A stretch of DNA of 51,557 nt from positions 1 through 51,557 of the forward strand of contig JAAYCI010000052.1 of NCBI GenBank assembly GCA_012729855.1, written 5' to 3'. Numbering within the stretch: position 1 is the first letter of the stretch; each line of letters begins with the position of its first letter. The notes beneath the pieces were generated by a model that worked only from the letters and a program-made list of their open reading frames with translations, was not told the DNA's origin and did no database searches. Shown one piece after another: positions 32,736 through 41,121 of the stretch. The translations under genes and the position numbers were made by a program. Origin of the DNA: Oscillospiraceae bacterium. GTDB taxonomy: Bacteria; Bacillota; Clostridia; Oscillospirales; Ruminococcaceae.

Positions 32736-33218
32736 GTTGAAATGCTGGCATCACCTTCCTGAGCGCATCGTTATTGAAGTCGCTTTCATCCTACCAGCCG
32801 GCAGGCCATCTTGTCGCTGGTTTGTTAGAAAATATCGCGTGTAACATTATACGCAATTATCGCATTTTTATACATAAGCATTCATCGTCTATAAGGCCCT
32901 TTGAAAGGCATTTTCATTGCCAATTAAAAAACGGGCAAAAAGTCCGTAAACCCGCATAAACACTGAATCGGCGGCATTGCCAATTAAAACGCTCATTGGT
33001 GCCGATTAAAACGACACGGTCGGGCTTTGCACGGCTGCGCCGCCCGGCCTGTTTTAAAAACCGTTTAAAACCAACTTAAAAGCCTGAATTGCCGCGCCCC
33101 GCGCGGTTTTGTGCCCTTTTGGGATGATTGGCTTAAAAGGCTATTTTAAAGATTTAAAAGCCAGTTTGACGCGGTCGGGTGCCATTACGTGTTTTGCTTT
33201 GAATGGTCCAAAAATGGG
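32736..33218. other. AT-rich non-coding stretch at the outer prophage boundary
   Basis: No convincing gene is present between the ImmA/IrrE gene and the 107-residue ORF at 33459. The stretch is visibly more AT-rich than its surroundings and holds the repeat array above. Open frames here are short and lack ribosome sites. Confidence 0.6.
32915..33160. repeat. Array of TTAAAA-containing repeats at the outer prophage end
   Basis: CATTGCCAATTAAAA occurs at 32915 and 32975, exactly 60 bp apart, and TGCCGATTAAAACG at 33000. Further TTAAAA cores lie at 33054, 33065, 33076, 33133 and 33154. Several spacings are 11, 21 or 22 bp, in phase with the helix. The position beyond the repressor region is where a Mu-like phage has its left-end transposase sites. 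Confidence 0.6.
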
Positions 33219-33257
33219 CAAAAAAAATGTGCACGCCCTCGTTGAGAAAGCATGCAC
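33219..33257 (-). terminator. Terminator downstream of the 107-residue gene
   Basis: On the minus strand the stem GTGCATGC/GCGTGCAC (33229-33257, one G-T pair, with CTC/GAG pairing in the loop) is followed by ATTTTTTTT. It lies about 200 bp after the stop of the 33459-33782 gene and may mark the edge of the native chromosome. Confidence 0.75.
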
Positions 33258-33458
33258 GTTTTTGAGTTGAATCGGCTTGATTTTGATGTAATTTAAAGCG
33301 TTCTTTGGTGACTTATTGAGATTTTGCGGGTTTTTGCGAATACGCATGGCCCGCAAAGGGCCTATTTACTTGGGTTTTTCATTCTCTCTGCACATCCACA
33401 CCTCCCGCGCCGGGCCAAGCGGGAGGGTAAAAGGGCGATGGCCGGCAAACGGCCGGCC

Positions 33459-33782
33459 TCACCCAAACAGCATCAACAAAAACAGTTCGTTCTGCACGGC
33501 CGAAAGCTCGCGCTCGGCGCCTTCGTGGCCCATGTTCACACGGGTGCGCAGGGTGGATATCCGCCCCTGCAGCTCGGCCATCTTTTTGGCCTTGGCCTTC
33601 TTTTCCTGCAGCGCCTGCTCCTCCTGGCGTTTTTCGGCCACGGTTTTACGCTGCGATTCCAAATAGGCGTCCAGTTCCTTCATCGCCTGCTCAAACGTCA
33701 GGTTTTCGCCCTGTGTGCCTTGCACCGCTTGCTGCGAAAGGCCCCGGCTGGAGCCCACACCCGAAACCGATTGAATCGCCAT
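33459..33782 (-). CDS. Hypothetical coiled-coil protein
   Basis: A 107-residue protein. The N-terminus is Ser/Gly/Gln-rich (AIQSVSGVGSSRGLSQQAVQ). Residues 28-95 are a strongly charged helix (KELDAYLESQRKTVAEKRQE, then EEQALQEKKAKAKKMAE) likely to form a coiled coil. It ends LFLLMLFG. GAGGTG lies before the ATG. The family was not recognised; the length and shape recall small flagellar or secretion accessory proteins, but nothing else supports that. Confidence 0.75.
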   Translation of the reverse strand: MAIQSVSGVGSSRGLSQQAVQGTQGENLTFEQAMKELDAYLESQRKTVAEKRQEEQALQEKKAKAKKMAELQGRISTLRTRVNMGHEGAERELSAVQNELFLLMLFG

Positions 33783-33840
33783 GCAATCACCTCACCAGCA
33801 GTATAGCAAATAGGCGCCAAGAACACAAACGGAACACGCG

Positions 33841-34509
33841 CTACGCAGGCTGTTTGGCACGCTTTGCCTGCCTGTGTTTCCGCAGCCGGTACCATAGATA
33901 CTGCACCCCGGCCAGCACCAGCACCAGCGCCACAATCATGATGGCACAGTGCAGGAAGAAGCCGTCGGGCAGTATCGTGATTACCGGGTCGCTCACGGCA
34001 TCGAATATCCAATAGTCGTTGTTGAAGAACACCGTGTGGAAGAAGACGAAAAACCACTCCCAGCCCACAGCCATCAGCACGCCCACCAGCACCGGCACCG
34101 CCACGGTGAAGATGGCCCCCAGCTTTAAAAAGGCGGTGCGCCCTCGCCGCAGCTTGAGGGTGCAGCCTACCACCACCGCCGCGGCGCTGGCTATCAGCAG
34201 CACCTGCACGGCGTCGAAAATCACCTTCACCTCTTCAAAGTGGATGCGCCCGGTCTCCGACATGGGCAGCGACGGGAACGCCAGCTCCCCGCGGAAAAAC
34301 AGGCCGTTATAGTCTATCAGCACGTCGTAGTTGGCGCGGATGGTTTCCTCCGCCAGGCCCGAAAGGGCCGGGATGTCCAGCCCGGCGATGTCGGCATAGT
34401 ACAGCGGGCGGAAGTTCAGCGTGAGCACCACGGCAAAGCTGACGGCGAACAGCATCAGCGCCAGCGCCAGCAGCACGTTGGTGCCGGTGAACAGTTTTTC
34501 CCTCTGCAT
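33841..34509 (-). CDS. Lit/DUF1461-family membrane protein (TIGR01906-like)
   Basis: A 222-residue protein with about four membrane helices and a large extracellular loop after the first (FRPLYYADIAGLDIPALSGL). Then RANYDVLIDYN, the EVKVIFDAV segment and a C-terminal Phe/His-rich extracellular region (FHTVFFNNDYWIFD). These are features of the DUF1461/Lit family, some members of which move an acyl chain on lipoproteins to make the lyso form. AAGGAGG precedes the ATG. Activity is inferred from the family only. Confidence 0.8.
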   Translation of the reverse strand: MQREKLFTGTNVLLALALMLFAVSFAVVLTLNFRPLYYADIAGLDIPALSGLAEETIRANYDVLIDYNGLFFRGELAFPSLPMSETGRIHFEEVKVIFDAVQVLLIASAAAVVVGCTLKLRRGRTAFLKLGAIFTVAVPVLVGVLMAVGWEWFFVFFHTVFFNNDYWIFDAVSDPVITILPDGFFLHCAIMIVALVLVLAGVQYLWYRLRKHRQAKRAKQPA

Positions 34510-34723
34510 GGCTGCCTCCTTCCCTGTACTTCGCTCTATACATTATATATAATAGGCAAACGGTGAAGCCGCAAGGCGTGGTTTCCACGCGTACAGCCAA
34601 GTGGGCCGCATCATCCCACCCGAAAGATGGGCTGCTGCACCGTTCATTGTAGCCCGCGCACCATATGCGCAACACATTCATGTACGCAGCGCAGGCAATA
34701 CTGGTGCTTTGCAGCCAATTGAG

Positions 34724-34751
34724 TTGTTCTCAAACGCATTTGCACTATAAT
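34724..34751 (+). promoter_or_regulatory. Promoter of the YhhN-like gene
   Basis: TTGTTC (34724-34729), a 16-bp spacer and TATAAT (34746-34751), followed by an AGGAGGTGA ribosome site at 34780-34788. Confidence 0.7.
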
Positions 34752-34794
34752 AAAAGCAACATGCTTTTCAGCCGCCACCAGGAGGTGACCCACC

Positions 34795-35472
34795 CTGCCG
34801 CCCAAACACCTGTTTGTCATATGGGGCCTGTTGGCCGCCGTCTACGCCGGCTTCCTCTGCTGCGACTACGCCGGCCTCGGCCCGCCCTGGCTGCCCTCCA
34901 CGCTGAAGTACACCGGCCTGCTGCTCTGCCTGCTCACGGTGCTGCTGGGCCGCCGCCGCGCCCACACCCGGGGGGACTGGCGCACCACCACCCTTGCCCT
35001 CTGCCTCACCGCCGTGGCCGACATTTTTCTGCTATTCACGCCCTGGTACGTCCCGGGCATGATGGTTTTCTGCTGCGCCCATATTGCCTGGCTGGCCCGC
35101 TATCGACTTTCCGCCGTGCGGCCGGCGGCCATGGTTACCGGGGCGGTTTTCGCCGTGTGCATTGTGCTGCTGCTCACCGGCCGGGGTGCGCCTGTCCTGT
35201 ATATCATCGGCGTGTTGTATGCCGGGCTCATCCTCACCGTAACCGTGTGCGCTTTTCGCAGCCGGCTGCCCAAGGGCATGCGCCTGCTGGCCGGCCTGGG
35301 CATGGTGCTGTTTTTGCTGTGCGACGTGAACGTGGCGCTGTACAACCTGCTGCCCGACAGCGGGCTGCACCACACCTTCGGGGTACGCATGTGGCTGTTC
35401 TACCTGCCGGCTCAGGCACTCTTGGCCGCCTCCTGCGTGGCCTGGCCGCCTTCGCCGGCCAGCGGCGACTAG
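34795..35472 (+). CDS. YhhN-family (lysoplasmalogenase-like) membrane protein
   Basis: About 225 residues with seven or eight membrane helices. The paired acidic motifs in LCLTAVADIFLL and FLLCDVNVALYNLL match the conserved aspartates of the YhhN/TMEM86 family, whose mammalian members hydrolyse lysoplasmalogens. Plasmalogens occur in anaerobic Clostridia, so this role is plausible. A perfect GGAGGTGA stands upstream, and the codon at the right distance is CTG 34795. The nearest in-frame conventional start is TTG 34831, which has no site. Confidence 0.72.
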   Translation: MPPKHLFVIWGLLAAVYAGFLCCDYAGLGPPWLPSTLKYTGLLLCLLTVLLGRRRAHTRGDWRTTTLALCLTAVADIFLLFTPWYVPGMMVFCCAHIAWLARYRLSAVRPAAMVTGAVFAVCIVLLLTGRGAPVLYIIGVLYAGLILTVTVCAFRSRLPKGMRLLAGLGMVLFLLCDVNVALYNLLPDSGLHHTFGVRMWLFYLPAQALLAASCVAWPPSPASGD

Positions 35473-35479
35473 AAGCGCA

Positions 35480-35626
35480 TTCACACGCATTCAGCAGGAC
35501 GCCTTTCCGGCAAAATCTCCGTGTTTCTGCGTTGTCCTCAATCGCAACCCACCAAGGGTTGCTCAATCGTCCGCCGTGAAACATAAAAATTTTGCTCAAA
35601 AATCCGCCTGCTTCATTGCGTGTGAA
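35480..35626. repeat. Short inverted repeats flanking the end of a decayed gene
   Basis: TTCACACGCA (35480-35489) and TGCGTGTGAA (35617-35626) are exact complements about 127 bp apart. A GCAACCC-ACCAA-GGGTTGC hairpin lies between them (35544-35562). One repeat supplies the last codons of the pseudogene at 35613. It may be a small mobile repeat. Confidence 0.5.
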
Positions 35627-36390
35627 CACGCTTGGCTTCCCGCCGCCCGCGCCACTTGGCCACAAGGCTGTCCAGCGGGGCAAAGCCCTCGCCCAGTGTG
35701 GCCGCCAGGATGAACATGCCCATATAATTCAAAAGATAGCGCTGGCCAGACTCCCACCGCAGCAGGAACAAAAACAGCCCAAACACGGCCAGGTACGGCA
35801 CAAAAGGCTCCAACCCGCCTCTGCGGGCCTGCCGCACCGCGCCGGCTATCATCAGCACAAACAGCGCCACGTGCCAGCCCTGGGTAATGTGGTCGAACAC
35901 CGCGAAGTGCCGCCCGTTGGCCGACACGCACTCCACCAGAAAGGTTTGCCGCACGGGGCTGTCGGCCACGGTATTGGGGTAGTTCAGGTTGCCGCTGCCA
36001 ACGCTGTGCAGCGCTTTTTGGTACAAAAACGCGATGAAGGACGCCGGTGTATACCCGCTCAAAGTCGCGGCGGGGCCAGGCGTCCATCTGCCAGTAAAAC
36101 AGCACCTGGGTGGCCAGCATCAGCACAAAAAACAGCGACAGGGCAAGCTTTTCCCACTTTTCCAACGCCGCGCCAAAGTGGTGGCACAGCCGGTACAGCC
36201 CATAGAACAAAACACCCCACACCGCCGCCAGCCCAATAACCGCCGCGGGGTTATAGTGGGTATAGTGCGGGTTGGCAAACACCACGCCCACAAACAGCAC
36301 CGCAAACACCACCGCGAACAGCCCATAAAACACGCAGCGAATGCGCCACGGGATGCTTTTCTTTTGCAGCGGGCTTTCCTGCTTGGGCAT
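35613..36390 (-). pseudogene. Decayed polytopic membrane protein (glycosyltransferase-like)
   Basis: The frame from ATG 36390 (GGAG upstream) encodes a membrane protein with three helices: MPKQESPLQKKSIPWRIRCV to VLFYWQMDAWPRRDFERVYT. It then loses sense. From about 36060 a different frame continues with SGYTPASFIAFLYQKALHSV, three more helices and a basic C-terminus ending at 35613. The two halves resemble the N- and C-terminal parts of a much longer GT39-like protein. This fits a large internal deletion that also shifted the frame. It follows the DUF6311-type gene in the same operon. Confidence 0.75.
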
Positions 36391-36445
36391 GGGCGTTCTC
36401 CTCTCAGGGCAGTTTTCCGGCAAAGGGCCGTTGTGGGTTGCCGCC

Positions 36446-38287
36446 TTATGGCGCGGCCTGGGCCCGCGCCGGCAGGTGTTCCTCCAGCGGGCAGCCGGGC
36501 ACCGGGTTGCCGATGATGTAATAGTGGCCGGTGCTATAGCCGCGCACATTCGCGTCGGCGCCGCTCAGGATATAGTCGAAGGTGCCCCGGTCGCTGCAAA
36601 TATAGAGTGTGCCGTCGGGGATGGGGTTATTCTCCAGCAGCCACTGGATGGTGGGCGCGTAGGCGTCCAGGATGATGGGAAAATCGCCGCGGTTGGTCAA
36701 GATCATGTTGGTTTGCATATTGGGGTTGTAACGGATGATGCCCGCGCCCAGGTTGTAGTCAAACATATTGCCCAGGCAGATTACCTCGTTATAGTTTTCC
36801 ATCAGGAACTGCCAGCCGGCGGTGGTAAACTCGTCCTCTTTTTCCAGCCTGCCCGCATTGAAATACTGGTGCTTTTGCACCAGCACGCCGCCCATGTCTG
36901 CCACTTGCACGGCCAGCAACGCCGCCAGCAGCACGCCCCGCCAACGCCCGCGCATTACCCGGCCAATAAACACCACCGGCGCCAGCGTGAGCAGATAGGT
37001 GCAGGGCCAGAACAGCCGCCCCGACGCCCGAAACACCGCGCCCAGCCGCCGAAGGGGCCCGGGCAGCGGAATTTCAAACAGGGTGGTTTGCCCCACCACC
37101 ACAATGTTGCTGACGGCAAATACCGTAAAGCACAGGCATACGATGAGCAGCGGCAGGTGGCCTTTCACAAAACCCCACGCCCGCCGGGCAAGGCCGCGGT
37201 CTTGGTGGCGCACCGCTTGCACCAGCCGCACCACGCCATACGCCGCCATGCCGGCCCACGCCAGCAGCACACCCAGCCCCAGGTAATTGAACCCATCGTA
37301 CTGGTGGAAGTTTTGCGGCAATACCGGCAGCAACAGCGACCAATCCATGTTGCCGCTCCCGGCGTACCAGTCAAAGCTGCTGGGGTTTGCCAGCGCGTTC
37401 AGGTTCATGCTGTAGTTGCCAAAGCCGGCGGCGGCGCCCCCGCCGCCCCGCGTTACCAGCCCAAAGGCATAGGCCACCACAAAGGTGGCGGCAAAGCAGG
37501 CGGCCAGGTACAGCAGCGGGCACAGAAGCTTCCGTAAGCGCAACACGTTGCGCTGGCGCAGCATACGCTCCACCAGCGCGGCGGCCAGCAGGCCGTATAC
37601 CATGGGTAAAAAATAGGTGTGTATGGTCAGGCACAGGCTGGCCAGCAGGAAGAACCGCAGCGCCGGGAACTTCTTTTCGTGCCGGGCGCGGAAATAGCAC
37701 AGCAGCGCGGCCAGCAGTATCCACTGGGCGGCCAGGGCGTCGTGGCGGAACACCCGCTCCACAAACACCGGCATGAGCACAAACAGCAGCGCCGCCGCCA
37801 GGCTGTACCAGCGCCCCAGGCCGAACCGCCGCACCAGCAGCACGGCAAAGCTGCCCTGCAGCGCGAAGTTCAGCAGGTTTATCCAGCCAAAATACTGGAA
37901 GGTGGCCGGCAGCAGGGGGCCAAGCAGCTTGAAAAAAGCCGCCGCCAGCGGGAGGCTGTCGGTAAACACAATGCTGGCGCCATAGGGCTGCGAGAGATTC
38001 TCGGCCACCGTCAGCGGCCAGCTCCAGGGCGCGGCGCGGTAGTACAGCCACCCGGCGTAGCGCTGGATGATATCCTCTTCCACATAGCCATTATAGATCC
38101 AGCTGTCGTAGGTCACGTCCAAAGTAGACGGCCCGTACAGCAGCAAAAACACCACAATGCCCAAGGCGGCGCCCAGTAAAAAGGCGCCCGGCGTGCCTGC
38201 GGCGGCCCGCCGCAGGCGGGTCAGGGCCCCTTTGGGCGGCGGCCCTTCAAGCTTTGTTCCTGTCTTATTGGTATACAGCGTCTCCAA
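36446..38287 (-). CDS. DUF6311-type polytopic membrane protein
   Basis: A 613-residue protein with about ten to twelve membrane helices and a C-terminal extracellular domain (about 460-600). Conserved-looking elements include STLDVTYDSWIYNGY after helix 1, NLSQPYGASIVFTDSLPLAA, RVFRHDALAAQWILLAALLC and FRASGRLFWPCTYLL. This is the layout of DUF6311 proteins and related GT-C-like membrane proteins that may transfer sugars from lipid carriers. No catalytic activity is proven. The next gene in the operon is decayed. Confidence 0.75.
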   Translation of the reverse strand: METLYTNKTGTKLEGPPPKGALTRLRRAAAGTPGAFLLGAALGIVVFLLLYGPSTLDVTYDSWIYNGYVEEDIIQRYAGWLYYRAAPWSWPLTVAENLSQPYGASIVFTDSLPLAAAFFKLLGPLLPATFQYFGWINLLNFALQGSFAVLLVRRFGLGRWYSLAAALLFVLMPVFVERVFRHDALAAQWILLAALLCYFRARHEKKFPALRFFLLASLCLTIHTYFLPMVYGLLAAALVERMLRQRNVLRLRKLLCPLLYLAACFAATFVVAYAFGLVTRGGGGAAAGFGNYSMNLNALANPSSFDWYAGSGNMDWSLLLPVLPQNFHQYDGFNYLGLGVLLAWAGMAAYGVVRLVQAVRHQDRGLARRAWGFVKGHLPLLIVCLCFTVFAVSNIVVVGQTTLFEIPLPGPLRRLGAVFRASGRLFWPCTYLLTLAPVVFIGRVMRGRWRGVLLAALLAVQVADMGGVLVQKHQYFNAGRLEKEDEFTTAGWQFLMENYNEVICLGNMFDYNLGAGIIRYNPNMQTNMILTNRGDFPIILDAYAPTIQWLLENNPIPDGTLYICSDRGTFDYILSGADANVRGYSTGHYYIIGNPVPGCPLEEHLPARAQAAP

Positions 38288-38498
38288 AATCCATCCGGCC
38301 GCCTGCCCTCACCGCTTGGGGCAGGCGCTCCTTTTTAGTTTCCGTTCTGGGCGCATTCAATCCTTTACCAGCGCGCCTTGCAGGCATAGGCTGTACCGGC
38401 CTGGAAGCCCGGCTTCCATACCTCAGCGCAGCTACCCTCTCACCAATAGAACCTTACTGTTCGTGCAGCACTGCCGCGTTTGGCAGGCAAGCTTGCCG
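38288..38498. other. Structured intergenic region between rqcH and the DUF6311-type gene
   Basis: No gene was seen in these 211 bp. Hairpins include GCCTGCCC/GGGGCAGGC followed on the plus strand by GCTCCTTTTT, and GGAAGC-CCG-GCTTCC. No tRNA or known riboswitch could be recognised. Confidence 0.5.
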
Positions 38499-40295
38499 TC
38501 AGGCCTTGCTGCCTTCTGTCGCCTCCAGCCGCGCTATCACCTGTACATCCGGTGTTACATAGGCGGTCTCGTAATGCTCGTACAGCACCATGCCGGGGGG
38601 CAAATCGCCCGTTTTGCGGATATGCTTCACCTCGGTGTAATCCACCGGCACCTTGGCGCCATGCTGCTGGCTGGAATGCCACACCGCCAGCATGGCCGCC
38701 TCGTTCTGGCTGGCCAGCGGGATGTCGGCCCCTGCGCTCAGCACCACCACATGGCTGCCCGGCGCGTTCTTCACGTGGAACCACAAATCCCGCCCGCGGG
38801 CTGTTTTCAGCGTCAGCTTTTCGTTTTGGGCGTTGTTGCGGCCCACCAGTATCACAAACCCGTCGCTGCTGTGGTAGCGCAGCGGCTCGGCCGCCTTCTG
38901 GCGTTTTTGGCGGGGCTTATAGTATTTCAGGTAGCCCTGGCCCTTCAGCTCGGCGCGTATTTCGTCCAGCGCCGCCTCACCCGTGGCCTGCTCCACCTCA
39001 TACAGCACCGTCTCCAGGTAGGCAATCTCCCGCTCGCCGTCCGCCAGCAGCTTGGCCAGCATTTTGGTGGCCGTCTGCCGCTTCTTGTAGTCCTTGAAAT
39101 ACCGCTGGGCATTGGCGCTGGGGCCCAGGCGGGGGTCCAGCTTCAGCAGCACTTCCTCGCCGTCGTACCAGTTTTGCAGCCGCACCTCTTTAGCGCCTTT
39201 TTCAATGCTGTGCAGGTTGGCGGTCAGCAGTTCGCCGGCAATGCGCAGGTGGTCGCTCTTCTCGCTCTCGGCCAGCTCCTCCACCCGCGCCGCCTGCTTG
39301 CGCACCGCGCGGTCATACATGTTCTGCACCGTTTTGCGCAGGGCTTTGGAGCGCTGGCGCAGGCGCTCGGCGCGGTCCTTCTGGGCGTAGTAGGCCTCCA
39401 GCAGCACCGAAAAATCGGGATAGTCCTCCAACCGGCACTCCGGCAGGTATTGCGTCAGCGGGGTGAAGCTGAACTCGGCGGGGTCGCCGTCCGGCTTGCG
39501 CACCAAGTTAGGCTTGCCGCCGGCGGCCCAATCAGCCCGAATGCCCTCCACCTGCTGCCATAGGGCTGCCACGGCGTCGCTCTGGGAAAGTATCTCACTT
39601 GGCTGCCCCGCCGGGCCAAACGCCCGATGGACAACCTCGCGCAGCAGCACCGGCCCCACGCCGCCCAGGGCCTTGCGCACGGCGTCGGCGGGGGGCTGGC
39701 CGGTCGCGGCCAATGCCTGTTCAAAGGCCTCCCGTGTCATGGTGATAAAGTTGGGCCGGTCGGGCTGGGGGGGCAGGGTGTAGGGCAGGCCGGGCAGCAG
39801 CTGGCGGATGTCGGACGCCTCAAAGTCCACCCGTTTCAGCGCGTCGATGATTTTAAGCGGCGGGGCGTCGGGCAGCTTTTCCATAGGCGGCCAGCCGTGC
39901 ACCAGCACCAGGTTGCAGTAGCGGCCCATCAGCTCGGCGGCCAGGGTTTTGGGCACCGGCTCGCCCAGCTCGTTGCTGCACAGAAAATCAAAAAAGACGA
40001 TGCGCTCGCCGGGCGGGCAGCGCACGTCCTCCAGCCGCCCGCCAATCAGGTGCTTGCGCAGCAGCATGCAAAAGGAGGGCGGCGTTGCCGGGTTTTCGTA
40101 GGCTTCGTCGGTGATGCACACCCGGGCGCTGCCGCTGCGGGCGGAAAGCAGCAGCCGAAAACTGGCCGTGCGGCTGCGCATCAGCAAAAGCACCTCGTCC
40201 CGGGTGGGCTGGTGCAGTTTATCAATTCGGGCGCCGGCCAGCGCCACCTTCAGCTGGGCGGCCACCAGCGCCAGGGTTGCGGCGTCCAATGCCAT
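38499..40295 (-). CDS. rqcH: Rqc2 homologue RqcH (NFACT family)
   Basis: A 598-residue protein with an NFACT-N domain (MALDAATLALVAAQLKVALA, with RSRTASFRLLLSARSGSARV and ENPATPPSFCMLLRKHLIGG), a helix-hairpin-helix and long coiled coil (about 280-440), and a C-terminal NFACT-R domain. The last contains GFVILVGRNNAQNEKLTLKT, then DLWFHVKNAPGSHVVVLSA. RqcH binds stalled 50S-peptidyl-tRNA complexes and directs alanine tailing for degradation. Older annotations call the family fibronectin-binding protein. Confidence 0.93.
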   Translation of the reverse strand: MALDAATLALVAAQLKVALAGARIDKLHQPTRDEVLLLMRSRTASFRLLLSARSGSARVCITDEAYENPATPPSFCMLLRKHLIGGRLEDVRCPPGERIVFFDFLCSNELGEPVPKTLAAELMGRYCNLVLVHGWPPMEKLPDAPPLKIIDALKRVDFEASDIRQLLPGLPYTLPPQPDRPNFITMTREAFEQALAATGQPPADAVRKALGGVGPVLLREVVHRAFGPAGQPSEILSQSDAVAALWQQVEGIRADWAAGGKPNLVRKPDGDPAEFSFTPLTQYLPECRLEDYPDFSVLLEAYYAQKDRAERLRQRSKALRKTVQNMYDRAVRKQAARVEELAESEKSDHLRIAGELLTANLHSIEKGAKEVRLQNWYDGEEVLLKLDPRLGPSANAQRYFKDYKKRQTATKMLAKLLADGEREIAYLETVLYEVEQATGEAALDEIRAELKGQGYLKYYKPRQKRQKAAEPLRYHSSDGFVILVGRNNAQNEKLTLKTARGRDLWFHVKNAPGSHVVVLSAGADIPLASQNEAAMLAVWHSSQQHGAKVPVDYTEVKHIRKTGDLPPGMVLYEHYETAYVTPDVQVIARLEATEGSKA

Positions 40296-40371
40296 AGGTT
40301 TTCCTTTTTGTGGTATTTATATCTCGTATTATTATAATTATCGAACTTTTCAACACCCCGGTCGGGCAAAA

Positions 40372-41121
40372 TCAGGGTGACATGTATGTAAATGGGTCAC
40401 ATCCCACCCGGCTCACCGTAAAGGTCACATCGGGGAACTGAGCGGCCAGCTGCTCTGCCAGCACGGGCATTACCGGGAACTCGGTGGCAAAATGCCCGGC
40501 CACCACCAGGGAAACCCCGGCGTGCATGGCGTCCAGCGCGTGGTGGTGGCTGGCTTCGCCGGTTACAATGCAGTCGGCCCCGGCGGCAATGGCGTCCTCC
40601 AGCAGGGAACCCCCGCTGCCGCCCACCACCGCCACCGTTTGCACGGGGCGGCCGGCATCGGCCAGCTTTACATGGGCGCCCAGCTTTTGAGTGCATAGCC
40701 GGGCAAGGTCGGCCACCGGCAGGGGCGCCGGCAGGGTAGCAATGCGGCCAAACGCGGCAAAGGGCTGCGGGTCTTGCAGCCCCAGCAGCCCGGCCAGCAC
40801 GTCGTTCACGCCGCCGGCCGCGGCGTCCAGGTTGGTGTGGGCGCAAATGGCCGAAAGCCCCTTCTGCACCATCTGGTACACCACGTCCCCGCGGCTCAGG
40901 CGCTTCAGCGGGTCCCAGATGACCGGGTGGTGCGCCACAATCAGCTGGCAGCCGGCGGCCACAGCCTCAACCACCACCCCGGCGGTGATATCCAGCGCCA
41001 GCAGGGCTTTGCGCACCTCGGCGCCGCTGTCTATCAGCAGGCCGGAGTTGTCCCACTCCTCGGCGGTGTCAAACGGGGCCAGCGCGTTGATGGCCCCGGC
41101 TATTGCAGTGACTGAAGGCAT
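40372..41121 (-). CDS. Nif3-like dinuclear metal centre protein (YqfO type)
   Basis: A 249-residue protein with LAPFDTAEEWDNSGLLIDSG, the metal-binding LIVAHHPVIWDP, the IYAHTN-type motif AICAHTNLDAAAGGVNDVLA and the C-terminal SLVVAGHFATEF. It forms hexameric or trimeric toroids; some members are GTP cyclohydrolase-like and the physiological role is uncertain. ATG 41121 has AGGAGG upstream. It overlaps trmK by 22 bp, the usual gene pair in Firmicutes. Confidence 0.92.
   Translation of the reverse strand: MPSVTAIAGAINALAPFDTAEEWDNSGLLIDSGAEVRKALLALDITAGVVVEAVAAGCQLIVAHHPVIWDPLKRLSRGDVVYQMVQKGLSAICAHTNLDAAAGGVNDVLAGLLGLQDPQPFAAFGRIATLPAPLPVADLARLCTQKLGAHVKLADAGRPVQTVAVVGGSGGSLLEDAIAAGADCIVTGEASHHHALDAMHAGVSLVVAGHFATEFPVMPVLAEQLAAQFPDVTFTVSRVGCDPFTYMSP

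Noticed and set aside
33141-33356. 71-residue minus-strand ORF at the prophage edge
   Set aside because: It spans a terminator hairpin and AT-rich repeats, has no ribosome site and is low in complexity.
38288-38498. 6S, SRP or riboswitch RNA upstream of the DUF6311-type gene
   Set aside because: Hairpins are present but no conserved sequence elements of these RNAs could be matched.
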